A stretch of 64,000 nucleotides of DNA from Chloroflexota bacterium (GTDB lineage: Bacteria; Chloroflexota; UBA11872; UBA12225; JAJDUF01), in the NCBI GenBank assembly GCA_022826725.1, contig JAJDUF010000011.1:124001-188000 (forward strand), written 5' to 3'. Positions 46,719 through 55,842 of this stretch are shown here, piece after piece; position 1 is the stretch's first letter; the number at the start of each line of letters is the position of its first letter. The notes under the pieces were generated by a model. The model saw nothing but the letters and a program-made list of their open reading frames with translations, did not search any database and was not told the origin of the DNA. Both the position numbers and the translations under genes were made by a program.

Positions 46719-48143
46719 ATGGCAGGTGTGATTCGCAGAAAGTATCTCGGTGGTGCCGCGGCGATGTTGGGCGGTCTGGTGGCTGCCGCGTGTGGTGAGC
46801 CAACGGTACGCTACGTCGGGCAGCCGCAGGCCGGCCCAGCCGGCCCAGCCGGCCCGGCCGGGCCGAAGGGTGCAACGGGCGCGCAGGGTGCCCAAGGTGC
46901 TGCGGGCGCAGCCGGCATGGCCCCGGTCCAGCTCCGCATCGGGATGAACGCCCGCTTCCACTGGGGAGAGGACGTTGGCCAGGAGATCACTGCGCCGCTC
47001 TTGGAAGCCAATCCCTGGTTGAGCTTTGATCTCATTCCGGCCTACAACCTGAACAAGTTCCGGACTGAGGCGGCCGGCGGCGCGCCGCCCGACGTCTACT
47101 CCAGCGGAAGCTACTGGGCACAGGAAGACTACGTGCTCGGCCTGACCATCCTGCTGGAGGACTACATCAAGACCAGCAAGGTCCTGGACAAGTCCGACGT
47201 CTGGGAATCGCTGCGCTTGGACGTGGAGTTCAAGGGCGCGATGACGGCGATGCTCTACGCGCCGGATACGCGCATCATGTACACGCATGATGACAACGCC
47301 CGCAAGGCCGGCATTGATCCGGACAGCCCGCCGCAGAACTGGTCGGAGCTGGAAGAGAATGCCTTCAAGGCCTTTAGGAAAGCGGACGATGGCAAGGTCG
47401 AGCACGCCGGCTGGTACCCCTTCTGGGGCAGCGGCGGCCCGTACCTGTGGATGGTGCCATACTGGCAACTGGGCGGCGAGCTGCTCAACCAGGAGCAGAC
47501 CGAGGCCGTCTTCAACAACGATGAGGCCGTCACGGCGCTGACCTGGCTGAAGAAGATCGTGGACGGCCAGGGCGGCTTTGCGGCGCTGGATGAGTTTCGG
47601 GCGGGGCGCCGAGGCCATGCGATCCTGGTCCAGGGCGACCAGACCTACCTGCACGCCACGCTGTCGGAGCGCGGCGAAACCATCCGTCCCGCCGACCCGA
47701 ACTTGGAGTTCCATGTCAGTTCCTATCCGCTGCCCGATGCCGGCGGTGTGGTGGCGAACTACGGTGGTTGCCACTCGCTGCCAATTGCCAAGCTCAGTGA
47801 GCATCCGGACGAAGCCTGGACGTTCATCGAGTGGGTGACGCGCGAGGACAACAACATTAAGTTCGCCAACCGCTTTGACCGCGTGCCCGTGCGGATCAGC
47901 AGCACGAACTCCGACGCGTACATCCAGGGCGACGCGGCCAAGAAGCTGCAAGCGCAGGAGATGACCAAGCGCCGGTTCGTGATCGCAGCGCCCGGCGGGC
48001 GCGAGGCGTTGAAGCATCAAAACGTCAGCACACCGGTCATCAAGGGCGAGGCATCCGTCAAGGATGCGCTTGATGAGGGTGTGCGCTTGACGAACGAGGT
48101 GCTGGCGAAGTTCCGGCGGCAGGCTGAAGAGCGCGGGCTGTAG
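46719..48143 (+). CDS. Tat-exported lipoprotein solute-binding protein with collagen-like linker
   Basis: A 474-residue family-1 extracellular solute-binding protein, probably for sugars. The N-terminus has a twin-arginine motif (IRRKYLGGAAAM) and a lipobox LVAAAC with the lipidated cysteine near residue 26. A Gly-X-Y linker then runs over about residues 40-66, where GPAGPAGPAGPKGATG is followed by GAQ and GAA triplets. From VQLRIGMNARFHW onward the fold is periplasmic-binding-like, with WYPFWGSGGPYLWMVPYWQ and WTFIEWVTREDNN typical of the family. No permease or ATPase gene is adjacent. ATG at 46719 is set by AAGGAGG nine bases upstream. Confidence 0.9.
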   Translation: MAGVIRRKYLGGAAAMLGGLVAAACGEPTVRYVGQPQAGPAGPAGPAGPKGATGAQGAQGAAGAAGMAPVQLRIGMNARFHWGEDVGQEITAPLLEANPWLSFDLIPAYNLNKFRTEAAGGAPPDVYSSGSYWAQEDYVLGLTILLEDYIKTSKVLDKSDVWESLRLDVEFKGAMTAMLYAPDTRIMYTHDDNARKAGIDPDSPPQNWSELEENAFKAFRKADDGKVEHAGWYPFWGSGGPYLWMVPYWQLGGELLNQEQTEAVFNNDEAVTALTWLKKIVDGQGGFAALDEFRAGRRGHAILVQGDQTYLHATLSERGETIRPADPNLEFHVSSYPLPDAGGVVANYGGCHSLPIAKLSEHPDEAWTFIEWVTREDNNIKFANRFDRVPVRISSTNSDAYIQGDAAKKLQAQEMTKRRFVIAAPGGREALKHQNVSTPVIKGEASVKDALDEGVRLTNEVLAKFRRQAEERGL

Positions 48144-48304
48144 TTCAGCGGCGTGCCTCCCCCCCGGCCCCCTCTCCACCATGTGGAGAGGGGGAGTCGG
48201 GAAGGGAGGTGTGGTGTTGCGGCCCCTCCCTAACCCTCCCCCGGAGCTAGCTCTATGGGGAGAGGACATGCCGTTTGCCTGTAGGACGGGTAAGGAGCAG
48301 CCTG
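48144..48304. repeat. Palindromic repeats between solute-binding protein and lipoprotein genes
   Basis: CCCCCTCTCCACCATGTGGAGAGGGGG (about 48166-48193) and a second, less perfect unit near 48218-48267. Same family as the repeats at 27.0-28.1 and 37.6 kb. Confidence 0.7.
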
Positions 48305-48946
48305 ATGTCAGCAACACACGGACGGCGGCAGCCGGCGGGTTGTAGGTGGACGGGGCTTCTCCGAGCAATGCGACTCCCGGCGGCTCCGGGCGCAATCATG
48401 GCCGCCGTGCTCGTCGCGCTGCTCACGACCTCCTGTGGGGCCGGCGATGCTCAGACCGATTCGGCACCCTCGTCTCCTGCGGACGCCGCGGTCGGCGACC
48501 AAGCGCAGACTGCCGGCTCTCAGTCCGGTCAGGTGAAGGAGTCGCTGCCGCCGGACGGTACCGTCAACCTGCCGTTCAGCGTGGCACTGTCGTTCATGGA
48601 TCCACCAGGGTTGGGGCGGCAGGTGCCGCTCCAGATCTCGATGTACTCGACAGTTGGGCCGTCCATGGTCATGGTGGAGGTTGAGGAGCTACCTGTGGGC
48701 GTCAGCCTGGTCCAAGGTGGCCGGCATTGGGAAGCGTGTCTCGAGGAAGAGGAGAGCAAAGCCTTCGAGCTAATGCTCGGCTTTCCGCAGGAAGGCACCT
48801 TCCGCCTCGGCGCGATGGTGGTTGCGGAGATTGCCGGCGGCGCTCGTTACGAGCAGCAGCACCAACTGGATATACAGGTGACGAAGGCCGGGGCAACAGT
48901 CTCGCACCATCAGCCGCAAACGCGCAGCTTGCCGGCTGCCGAGTAA
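48305..48946 (+). CDS. Predicted lipoprotein (213 aa), unknown
   Basis: A signal sequence with AAVLVALLTTSCGAG gives a lipobox cysteine near residue 43. A low-complexity Ser/Ala/Asp linker follows, then a beta-rich domain (VPLQISMYSTVGPSMVMVEV). No family is recognised. Follows the solute-binding protein gene and may be an envelope accessory of the same cluster. The ATG at 48305 has GGAG upstream. Confidence 0.7.
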   Translation: MSATHGRRQPAGCRWTGLLRAMRLPAAPGAIMAAVLVALLTTSCGAGDAQTDSAPSSPADAAVGDQAQTAGSQSGQVKESLPPDGTVNLPFSVALSFMDPPGLGRQVPLQISMYSTVGPSMVMVEVEELPVGVSLVQGGRHWEACLEEEESKAFELMLGFPQEGTFRLGAMVVAEIAGGARYEQQHQLDIQVTKAGATVSHHQPQTRSLPAAE

Positions 48947-49014
48947 AGTCACTGCCGACTGGACCACGGGGCGGCGGTGATCGGTGGTCGCTACAGCCGC
49001 AAGAGAGAGGCCCA

Positions 49015-49710
49015 ATGCCACTCACACCTGAGCAGACGTGGCTCTTCAGGACCAACGGCTACGTCAAGTTGCCGGGCACATTGCCGCCGCAGCTAGTGGC
49101 CGACCTGAAGGCAGCCGTGCAGCACGACATTGACCATGCGGTCGAGCCGGTCGTCCGCAACCACGACGGTAAGATCGTCCGCATTTCGAACATCCTCGAC
49201 CGTGCGCCGATCTTTCGTGACCTCGCTGCCCATCCGTTCATCCTCGATCCGCTGGAGCGGCTGCTCGGTCCCAACATCGAGGTGCTGCGAAACCGCCACA
49301 ACCACGCCACGATCCGGCTGGCGGAGCGCCGGGATCTGCCGCTGCACCGCGACGTGTCGCAGTGGAGCCGGCCTATCGTCTCGGTGATCGTCTTCTTAGA
49401 AGAGTCGCGCTGCGAGAACGGCGCCACGCAGATCGTCCCGGGCACTCACCTCTTGCCCTGGGTACCGAATGTCGAGACGGCCGCGCAGCAGATGGGCCTG
49501 CGCGACCAAGTTGTGCGGGTAGAGATGCCCGCTGGCGGGGTGCTCGCCACGCATAGCCTGGTGTTCCACACCGTTGGCCTCAACCGCACGACGGGAACCC
49601 GCACGAGCATTACGCTGGGCTACCACAGCGCCGACGAGCTGGCCGCCGGCGAGGATGCACAGCGTCTGCTGGTCCGCGGCGAGCGCGTGTACGCCGGCCA
49701 TAGCTACTAG
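49015..49710 (+). CDS. Phytanoyl-CoA dioxygenase-family protein
   Basis: A 231-residue Fe(II)/2-oxoglutarate oxygenase. It starts MPLTPEQTWLFRTNGYVKL; the iron-binding HxD is in LPLHRDVSQW and the distal histidine in SLVFHTVGLNR. The shell NGATQIVPGTHLLPW is typical of the family. Substrate unknown. The ATG at 49015 follows GAGAGAGG. The next gene starts 14 bases after its stop, so they form an operon with the DapA-like gene. Confidence 0.88.
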   Translation: MPLTPEQTWLFRTNGYVKLPGTLPPQLVADLKAAVQHDIDHAVEPVVRNHDGKIVRISNILDRAPIFRDLAAHPFILDPLERLLGPNIEVLRNRHNHATIRLAERRDLPLHRDVSQWSRPIVSVIVFLEESRCENGATQIVPGTHLLPWVPNVETAAQQMGLRDQVVRVEMPAGGVLATHSLVFHTVGLNRTTGTRTSITLGYHSADELAAGEDAQRLLVRGERVYAGHSY

Positions 49711-49724
49711 GAGCACGGCGCATC

Positions 49725-50666
49725 ATGGCTGCGACACGATCCACCACGCGGGGGATCGAGGGGATTGTGCCGATTATCCCCACGCCATTTGATCCGCAAA
49801 CTGAGGCGGTGGATTATGCCGCGCTCAGTCGCCTCGTCGAGTTCGCTGCCGGCCGAGATTTCGGGGCGATCTGTCTACCGGCGTATGCAAGTGAGTTCTA
49901 CAAGCTGGATGAAGGCGAGCGCTCTCGGGTCGTAGAGACGGCCATCGCGGCCGCAGCAGGGCGCGTGCCGGTCGTTGCCCAATCCAACCACCCCGCGGCC
50001 CGCGTCGCTGCGGACATAGCTCGGCGCAACGCCGACTGCGGCGCGGACTTGGTCTCCTTTGCCATTCCGCGCCAGTTTGCGCTCACCGACGACGACCTCT
50101 TCGACTATTGCGGCACGATCATGGGCGCCGTGACGGTGCCGGTACTGATCCAGGACTTCAATCCGGGCGGGCCGAGCATGAGTCCCGCCCTATGTGCGCG
50201 GCTACACAAGGCGCATCAGAACTTCCACTACGTCAAGCTCGAAGAGCCTCTGCTGGGACACAAGATCGCCGCCATGCGGGAGGCGACCCAGGACCAGGTT
50301 GGCGTGCTGATCGGCTGGGGTGGCATGTATCTCATGGAGCTGCTGGCGGAGGGAATCTGCGGCCTCATGCCCGGACTGTCCAAGGCGGATCTCCAGGCGC
50401 GCATCTGGCGTCTCGCGCAGGCCGGTCAACTGGACCAGGCGCAGGACATCTACGAGGTCATCTTGCCGCTGGTGGTCCTCAGCCTACAGAATCTGGAACT
50501 CTCCCACCAGCTAGAGAAGCGCCTCCTAGTGGCGCGTGGTGTGCTCGACCATGCCACGGTCCGGCAACCTACCTATACGCCACGACCGCAGGTGCTAGAG
50601 TACGCCGACCGGCTCGACCAGCGCGTGCTTGCGCTGCTGGATACGCTAGGACTGCCCGCGGCCTAG
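49725..50666 (+). CDS. DapA-family (dihydrodipicolinate synthase-like) aldolase or lyase
   Basis: A 313-residue TIM-barrel class I aldolase-type enzyme. It opens EGIVPIIPTPFDPQTEAVDY; the Schiff-base lysine is in FHYVKLEEP near residue 170. GWGGMYLMELLAEGICGLMPG follows. Family members make or split pyruvate-linked compounds; this one lies in a catabolic cluster rather than with lysine genes, so lyase action on a sugar acid is more likely than lysine synthesis (inference). Confidence 0.88.
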   Translation: MAATRSTTRGIEGIVPIIPTPFDPQTEAVDYAALSRLVEFAAGRDFGAICLPAYASEFYKLDEGERSRVVETAIAAAAGRVPVVAQSNHPAARVAADIARRNADCGADLVSFAIPRQFALTDDDLFDYCGTIMGAVTVPVLIQDFNPGGPSMSPALCARLHKAHQNFHYVKLEEPLLGHKIAAMREATQDQVGVLIGWGGMYLMELLAEGICGLMPGLSKADLQARIWRLAQAGQLDQAQDIYEVILPLVVLSLQNLELSHQLEKRLLVARGVLDHATVRQPTYTPRPQVLEYADRLDQRVLALLDTLGLPAA

Positions 50667-50791
50667 CTCCCACCCTGACTATCCCCGTTGTGGCGGGAGA
50701 GAGGACACGCCAGCCTCTACCGCAGCGGTCGCCCGTGCGGCCCGTCCCCCGCACGCGGGGGACTATAGGGGGGCCGGAAGGAGAACCGCCG

Positions 50792-52210
50792 ATGATAACC
50801 GTATCCAGCCCGCCGGAGGCCCCGGCAGCCATTCCGCCAGTCGAGGAAAGCGATGCGCCGGCCGGGGACGCTCTGCCGCTCGGTCACGCTCAACCGTGGA
50901 TCTGCCGGGAGAGTATCGCGCCGCGGCTCTGGCCGGAGGATGACCGGACGGCACTGTGGATGGAGTCCAACGGCAGTGAAGGCTGCTATGGCGGTTGGGA
51001 GTTGCTCTTTCCGGTTGCTGCCCAGCCGGGTGATGCACTGCTGCTGCAACTGGCGGCCCAGGCGACCGGGCTGGAGCGTGGGACCGACGAGCTACTCGTC
51101 GAGGCATTCTGGTACGACGATAGCGGCGCGGAAGTGAACTGGGACCCGGTGCTGCTGGACCGGGCTACCGCAGATACCGACGGTCGCTTGTCCCTATGCT
51201 ACGCAAAGGCTCTGCGGTACCCGGCTGGCGCGACGCGGCTCGGTGTCCGCTGCGGCCTGCGCTGGTCGCCGCGGGGGCGGGTGCGCTGGCACGGCTGGCG
51301 GTTGCAACGGACGGCGCCGCGACCACCGGGGACGCTGCGGTTGGGTGTGGCCTCGGGGCGGCCGGGCAAGTGGGTGAGCGCGGCGGCGAGCATTGCTCAC
51401 TACGTCGAGCAGTGTCGCCGGGCTGGGGAAGCAGGTGTTGATCTGGTCTGCCTGCCTGAGACGATCCTGAGTGCCGGCAGCCCGGACCGCAGCCCGGAGG
51501 CCGTCCACGCGCGCGCCGTCCCGGTACCGGGGCCGTGGCTGGGGCCGTTTCGGGAAGTGGCCCGTGCGTACCGTATGGGTATCTGCTTCTCCGTGCTCGA
51601 ACGCGCCGGCGCTCACGATGAACTGGTCTACAATACGGCCCTGCTCCTCGGCCGGGAGGGAGAGCTAATCGGCACCTACCGCAAGGTGCATCTGGCCCTC
51701 GTGGAAGCGCGTCAAGGTGTGGCGGCGGGCCACGATTTTCCGGTTTTTACGTTCGACGGCGTGACCGTGGGGATGGGCATCTGCATGGATTCGTCGGCTG
51801 CCGAGACCTGCCGCGTTCTCGCGCAGCGCGGCGCGGAGATCATGCTCATGCCGATCATGGGCGATTTTCGCGCCACGCGCTGGGTACACGGCGCCAGCGA
51901 GTTCGATACGGAGCGCTGGAATCTGGTCCAGCGAGCCCATGCCTTCGACAACCACCTCTATGTCGTCGCCTGTCGCAACGCAAATTTCGGCAGTGCCATC
52001 ACTGCGCCCTGGGGTGAGATCATCGCCTACAACGACGGCGACCGCGACCTCATCTGGGCCGACGTAGAACTGGACCGGTTGCGCTCGCATCCGCTGGGCG
52101 CCTCGATCCAGGCGGTGCTGTCGTCCATGCGCCGGCCCTACGTCTACGGCTCACTAGCGGACACAAACCACCCTGTCGGCTCGCCTAACCAGCGCGGCCG
52201 CGGGGGCTGA
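50792..52210 (+). CDS. Carbon-nitrogen hydrolase with extra N-terminal domain (472 aa)
   Basis: Residues about 181-460 are a nitrilase-superfamily fold with the E-K-C triad E223 (CLPETIL), K298 (YRKVHL) and C331 (GICMD). Residues 1-175 form an additional beta-rich domain (WELLFPVAAQPGDALLLQ, VRWHGWRLQ) resembling a carbohydrate-binding jelly roll. Likely an amidase; substrate unknown. ATG at 50792 has GGAAGGAGAA upstream. Follows the DapA-like gene by 125 bases, which contain a GTCCCCCGC...GCGGGGGAC palindrome. Confidence 0.87.
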   Translation: MITVSSPPEAPAAIPPVEESDAPAGDALPLGHAQPWICRESIAPRLWPEDDRTALWMESNGSEGCYGGWELLFPVAAQPGDALLLQLAAQATGLERGTDELLVEAFWYDDSGAEVNWDPVLLDRATADTDGRLSLCYAKALRYPAGATRLGVRCGLRWSPRGRVRWHGWRLQRTAPRPPGTLRLGVASGRPGKWVSAAASIAHYVEQCRRAGEAGVDLVCLPETILSAGSPDRSPEAVHARAVPVPGPWLGPFREVARAYRMGICFSVLERAGAHDELVYNTALLLGREGELIGTYRKVHLALVEARQGVAAGHDFPVFTFDGVTVGMGICMDSSAAETCRVLAQRGAEIMLMPIMGDFRATRWVHGASEFDTERWNLVQRAHAFDNHLYVVACRNANFGSAITAPWGEIIAYNDGDRDLIWADVELDRLRSHPLGASIQAVLSSMRRPYVYGSLADTNHPVGSPNQRGRGG

Positions 52211-52229
52211 GGTGCCTCGCTCCTAGATA

Positions 52230-53750
52230 CTAGCCACCGCTGGCTATGGGCCGGTCGAAGCCGTCGCGGGGCTGAGGGAGCGCGCCGCCGTGGTTCCAGA
52301 CAGTCTGCTCGGTGGTCAGCAGCCGGTCCAGCAGTAGCTCGGCGTGCCGCTGCACTTCGTCCCGATAGGCCGGGTCGCCGGCCACGTTAACCAGCTCCTG
52401 CGGGTCCCGCTCCAGATCGTAGAACTCCACCGGGTTGTCGCGGCCGGAGTAGACGTACTTGTAACGCTCGGTACGCAGGCACTTGCTCCGATGGCGGCGG
52501 TCGTTGCTCACGTACTCGCACAAGATGGCGTCTCTGGTCAGTGGCCGGGTGGTGGCCGTAGCAGCTTCCAGGATGGGGCGCAGGCTGATGCCCGGAAGCT
52601 CGCCCGGCTGTGGAATGCCGGCGTAGTCGAGAATCGTCGGGGCGAGGTCAATATGCTCCACTAAGCTGTCCACCGGGCGCGGACCTTCCGGTCGCACTCC
52701 CGCCCCGGACTCACTACCCGGCGGCACGACGATGTAGGGAGCGCGGATGACCTGCTCGGTGAAGTTGCCCTTCCCCAACATGCCGAAGTCACCGAGCATC
52801 TCGCCGTGGTCGGTGGTGAAGATGATGAGGGTGTTGTCCAGCAGTCCCTGGCGCGTGAGGGTGTCCATGATACGTCCCATCATGGTGTCAATAAAGGACA
52901 CCATCCCCCAGTAGTAGGCGATGATCTTGCGGATCAGGTCTTCGCCGCCTGGCCGGTCGAAACGGCTCGGCCGGTCACTGCCGGGGGCGTTGAGCTGGCG
53001 GGCGTACAGCAGGGGCGGAATCGAAATGGCATCCTGCTCGTACATGCTGGCGTATGGCTCCGGTGGATCGAACGGTCCATGCGGGCCGCAGAAGCCGCAC
53101 CAGAGGAAGAAAGGACGCTCCGGGGTGCCGGTGTCCGGGCGCTCCAGGTAGCGCCAGGTGTTCTCCCCTATCCAGTAGTCCACGTATTCATCGGCGGCGA
53201 GCGTGTTCACGATGGCCGTGGACTGCTGGCGATATTCGGGCCGGCGGCGTTGCTCGTAGATGGATTCATAGGCGCCGGGACGCTTGCGTTCGAGCCACTC
53301 CGCGTAGACGGGGCCGAGCTGCGAAGGGCCGAACGGTGATCCCTCGGCGACTGTCCAGCGGGCGCCTTTGCCCATCGTCAGAGCCGTCTCGTCGAAACCC
53401 TTGGGTGGAAGCATGTGTATTTTGCCGAAGGCCGCCGTTGCGTAGCCGGAAGCCTGCAACCGCTCCATGAACGTCGTCTCCCAGGGTGGGAGTCCCGGCG
53501 TGGTGCCGATGACCGACTCCATGTGCTCCATGCCGTGCTGATGCGCGTAGCGGCCGGTCTGCATACAGGCGCGGCTGGGCATACACACCGGATTCTGGAT
53601 GTAGCCGTGCCGAAAGAGAGTGCCGCGCGCGGCCAGTTGATCCAGATGCGGGGTTCGCACGTGGGGGTTGCCGGTGACGCCCAAGGTGTCGTAGCGTTGT
53701 TGATCGGTCGTGACCAGCAGGATATTGGGGCGCCGCGGTGTATCTGCCAT
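52230..53750 (-). CDS. Type I sulfatase
   Basis: A 506-residue arylsulfatase-like hydrolase. The start PNILLVTTDQQRYDTLGV supplies metal-binding Asp residues. The formylglycine motif is NPVCMPSRACMQTGRY with C56 in CxPSR. The later blocks IFTTDHGEMLGDFGMLGKG and the C-terminal YKYVYSGRDNPVEFYDLE are typical. There is no signal peptide, so it is cytoplasmic or a marine polysaccharide-desulfation enzyme acting on imported material. Convergent with the nitrilase gene. Confidence 0.92.
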   Translation of the reverse strand: MADTPRRPNILLVTTDQQRYDTLGVTGNPHVRTPHLDQLAARGTLFRHGYIQNPVCMPSRACMQTGRYAHQHGMEHMESVIGTTPGLPPWETTFMERLQASGYATAAFGKIHMLPPKGFDETALTMGKGARWTVAEGSPFGPSQLGPVYAEWLERKRPGAYESIYEQRRRPEYRQQSTAIVNTLAADEYVDYWIGENTWRYLERPDTGTPERPFFLWCGFCGPHGPFDPPEPYASMYEQDAISIPPLLYARQLNAPGSDRPSRFDRPGGEDLIRKIIAYYWGMVSFIDTMMGRIMDTLTRQGLLDNTLIIFTTDHGEMLGDFGMLGKGNFTEQVIRAPYIVVPPGSESGAGVRPEGPRPVDSLVEHIDLAPTILDYAGIPQPGELPGISLRPILEAATATTRPLTRDAILCEYVSNDRRHRSKCLRTERYKYVYSGRDNPVEFYDLERDPQELVNVAGDPAYRDEVQRHAELLLDRLLTTEQTVWNHGGALPQPRDGFDRPIASGG

Positions 53751-53835
53751 GGTATGACCGTCCCTTTCTCGTGGAGTGAGGATACGCGGCGCACTAGGGA
53801 AGCGCAATCTTGCTATCCCCTACCCACCCGTCGGC

Positions 53836-53841
53836 TATAAT
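53836..53841 (+). promoter_or_regulatory. Candidate -10 element (TATAAT) for Uma2 gene
   Basis: GGCTATAATGCC lies 63 bases upstream of the Uma2 start. A TTGCTA at 53810 could be a -35 but the 20-base spacing is long. Confidence 0.4.
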
Positions 53842-53903
53842 GCCGTTGCTGGGTCTGCCTGCATCGCTACCGCTTGAACCGGCCAGCCCCTACGAGACCT
53901 CCG

Positions 53904-54659
53904 ATGACCGCCAGAACCGTCCTCCACCCCCCCCCACCCGGCGAGTACGCTCACCTGGAGCCGCTCCCCGATCCGCCTCGGACGCCCGATATGCAGCAAC
54001 ACATCAGGATCGCGGCCTTTGACAGTTACTTGCGTGCCTACTTCGCCGACCGTTCCGATGTGCTGGTCTGTGGCGGAGGCTATCTTCGCCACGCGGCCGA
54101 CAATCGCGCGGAGCGACTGGCGCCCGACTGCCTGGTCGCGTTCGGCGTCAATCCCGAGGCCATCGTGGCCCGCAACGGCTATGTGATTGGCGAGGTGGGC
54201 AAGCCGCCGGACTTTGTGCTGGAAGTGGCCTCACGTAGCACCGGGCGGCGGGACTACACCGTCAAGCGCGCGGGCTACGCCGATTATGGCGTGGGCGAAT
54301 ACTGGCGGTTTGACCACACCGGCGGCCGCTACCACGATGCGGCGCTGGCCGGGGACCGGCTGGTCAACGGAGCATACGAGCCGATCAGGATCAATGAGGA
54401 GCCGGATGGCGTGCGGTGGGGGCACAGCCCGGTGTTGGGCCTGGACCTGTGCTGGGAGCGTGGTGCGCTGCGGTTCTACGATCCGGCGACCGGGGAGTAT
54501 CTGCCGACCCCGGCGGAGCTACAAGACCAGCGCGACGCTGCCGAAACCCGCGCTGCCGGTGCTGAAAGCCGCGCTGCCATCGAACGTGCCGCCCGTCTGG
54601 CGGCCGAAGCCGCGCTGCGGCGGCTCCGGGAGCAGTTGCGCCGGCTGCAAGCGGAATAA
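53904..54659 (+). CDS. Uma2-family (DUF820) PD-(D/E)XK-fold protein with coiled-coil tail
   Basis: A 251-residue protein. The Uma2 core shows RLAPDCLVAFG (D75), PPDFVLEVASRST (E107) and YTVKRAGYADYGVGEYW with K121. The C-terminal 45 residues are an Ala/Arg/Glu coiled coil (ERAARLAAEAALRRLREQL). The family is expanded in cyanobacteria and Chloroflexota; the role is unsettled. Single gene between the divergent sulfatase and the second nitrilase. Confidence 0.9.
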   Translation: MTARTVLHPPPPGEYAHLEPLPDPPRTPDMQQHIRIAAFDSYLRAYFADRSDVLVCGGGYLRHAADNRAERLAPDCLVAFGVNPEAIVARNGYVIGEVGKPPDFVLEVASRSTGRRDYTVKRAGYADYGVGEYWRFDHTGGRYHDAALAGDRLVNGAYEPIRINEEPDGVRWGHSPVLGLDLCWERGALRFYDPATGEYLPTPAELQDQRDAAETRAAGAESRAAIERAARLAAEAALRRLREQLRRLQAE

Positions 54660-54836
54660 CCTCCGGGAGGTCACACCTAGCCGCGCGCATCCCTATCACG
54701 CTCCACGCTGGACTTTGGCCGGTATCGGAATGACGGGAAGCGGCGTTGACGGGGCAGGAGGAAGCGGTGACTTTTGCCATCGGTCGGCGACTCGCTAGTT
54801 GCGTGTGAGGGTGGTCGCAGTGCAGGGGAGGATGTG

Positions 54837-55769
54837 ATGGCACGATATACGCAGGTGGCGACGGTTTCTTGGCGTGGTGGGACCACCGGTGATTCGCCGG
54901 AGGAGAAGATCGCGGCCAATCGTGCCGGCCAGCTAGAGCTGGTCGAGCGCGCCTGTCTCGACCGGCCCGATTTCGTCTGCATGACCGAGGTCATCACCTG
55001 GTACGGACTGGGCAAGGAGCATCTACCGCTCATCGCCGAGCCGCTCGATGGTCCCACCGTAGCGACCTTTGCTGAAGTGGCGCAGCGACACGCTTGCTAT
55101 GTCGTTGTCCCGATCTACACCCAGGAAGACGGTCACATCTTCAACTCCCAGGTGCTGCTCGACCGGCGCGGCGAGATCGCTGCCGTCTATCACAAGATTC
55201 ACCCGACGATTGGCGAGATCGAGATGGGCGTCACGCCGGGGACCGAGCCGGTTGTCGCGCACACCGACCAGGGCCGGGTGGGCTTTGCGATCTGCTTCGA
55301 TCTCAACTTCCGGGACGTGGCGGAAGGGAACGCGGCGGGTGGCGCGGAGCTAGTGTTTTTCTCCTCCATGTACCCCGGCGGACTACAGCTGCAAATCTGG
55401 GCGCACGACTTCGGAGTCTTCATCGCCTCGGCTACGCCCGGCGACCGGGCGCGGATCGTGGACCCGCTGGGGCGCGTGCTGACCGAGTCCGATGCGACGT
55501 ATAACCCGATCCTGTCCAAGCGGCTAAACCTGGACTATGCCGTCATGCACCTCTCGGAGAACTGCGAGCAGTTCGAGGCGATCAAGCGGAAGTACGGCGC
55601 TGGGATCGAGCTGGACGTGACGCGGCCGGAGGCGATCTTCTGCATGTACTCGCACCTGCCCGACGTGACCTGCGAGGACGTCATCCGCGAGTTCGAGCTG
55701 GAGCTGCGGACCAGCTACTATCGTCGCGCCAACCACATCCGCGCCGCCGCCCTCCCACGCCGCAAGTAG
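54837..55769 (+). CDS. Nitrilase-superfamily amidohydrolase (310 aa)
   Basis: A single-domain carbon-nitrogen hydrolase with catalytic E51 (CMTEVITW), K120 (VYHKIHPT) and C153 (FAICFDLNF). The start at 54837 has GGGGAGGATG upstream. Residues after about 225 form a family-like tail (YAVMHLSENCEQFEAIK). Probably an amidase of the catabolic cluster. Not the same subfamily as the 472-residue nitrilase upstream, which carries an extra domain. Confidence 0.88.
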   Translation: MARYTQVATVSWRGGTTGDSPEEKIAANRAGQLELVERACLDRPDFVCMTEVITWYGLGKEHLPLIAEPLDGPTVATFAEVAQRHACYVVVPIYTQEDGHIFNSQVLLDRRGEIAAVYHKIHPTIGEIEMGVTPGTEPVVAHTDQGRVGFAICFDLNFRDVAEGNAAGGAELVFFSSMYPGGLQLQIWAHDFGVFIASATPGDRARIVDPLGRVLTESDATYNPILSKRLNLDYAVMHLSENCEQFEAIKRKYGAGIELDVTRPEAIFCMYSHLPDVTCEDVIREFELELRTSYYRRANHIRAAALPRRK

Positions 55770-55842
55770 GGGCCGCGCCTCACGTCCCGTCCCGGAAACG
55801 ATCATCCCATCGCCGCTCTGTGCTAGAGTAGGACAGCGGCCA

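Noticed and set aside
46449..48395. 648-codon minus-strand frame opposite the solute-binding protein
   Set aside because: Antisense shadow; the plus-strand gene has a signal peptide, lipobox and family motifs.
50108..50791. N-terminal extension of the nitrilase gene over the DapA-like gene
   Set aside because: It overlaps a well-supported gene and has no family similarity; a strong ribosome-binding site sets the start at 50792.
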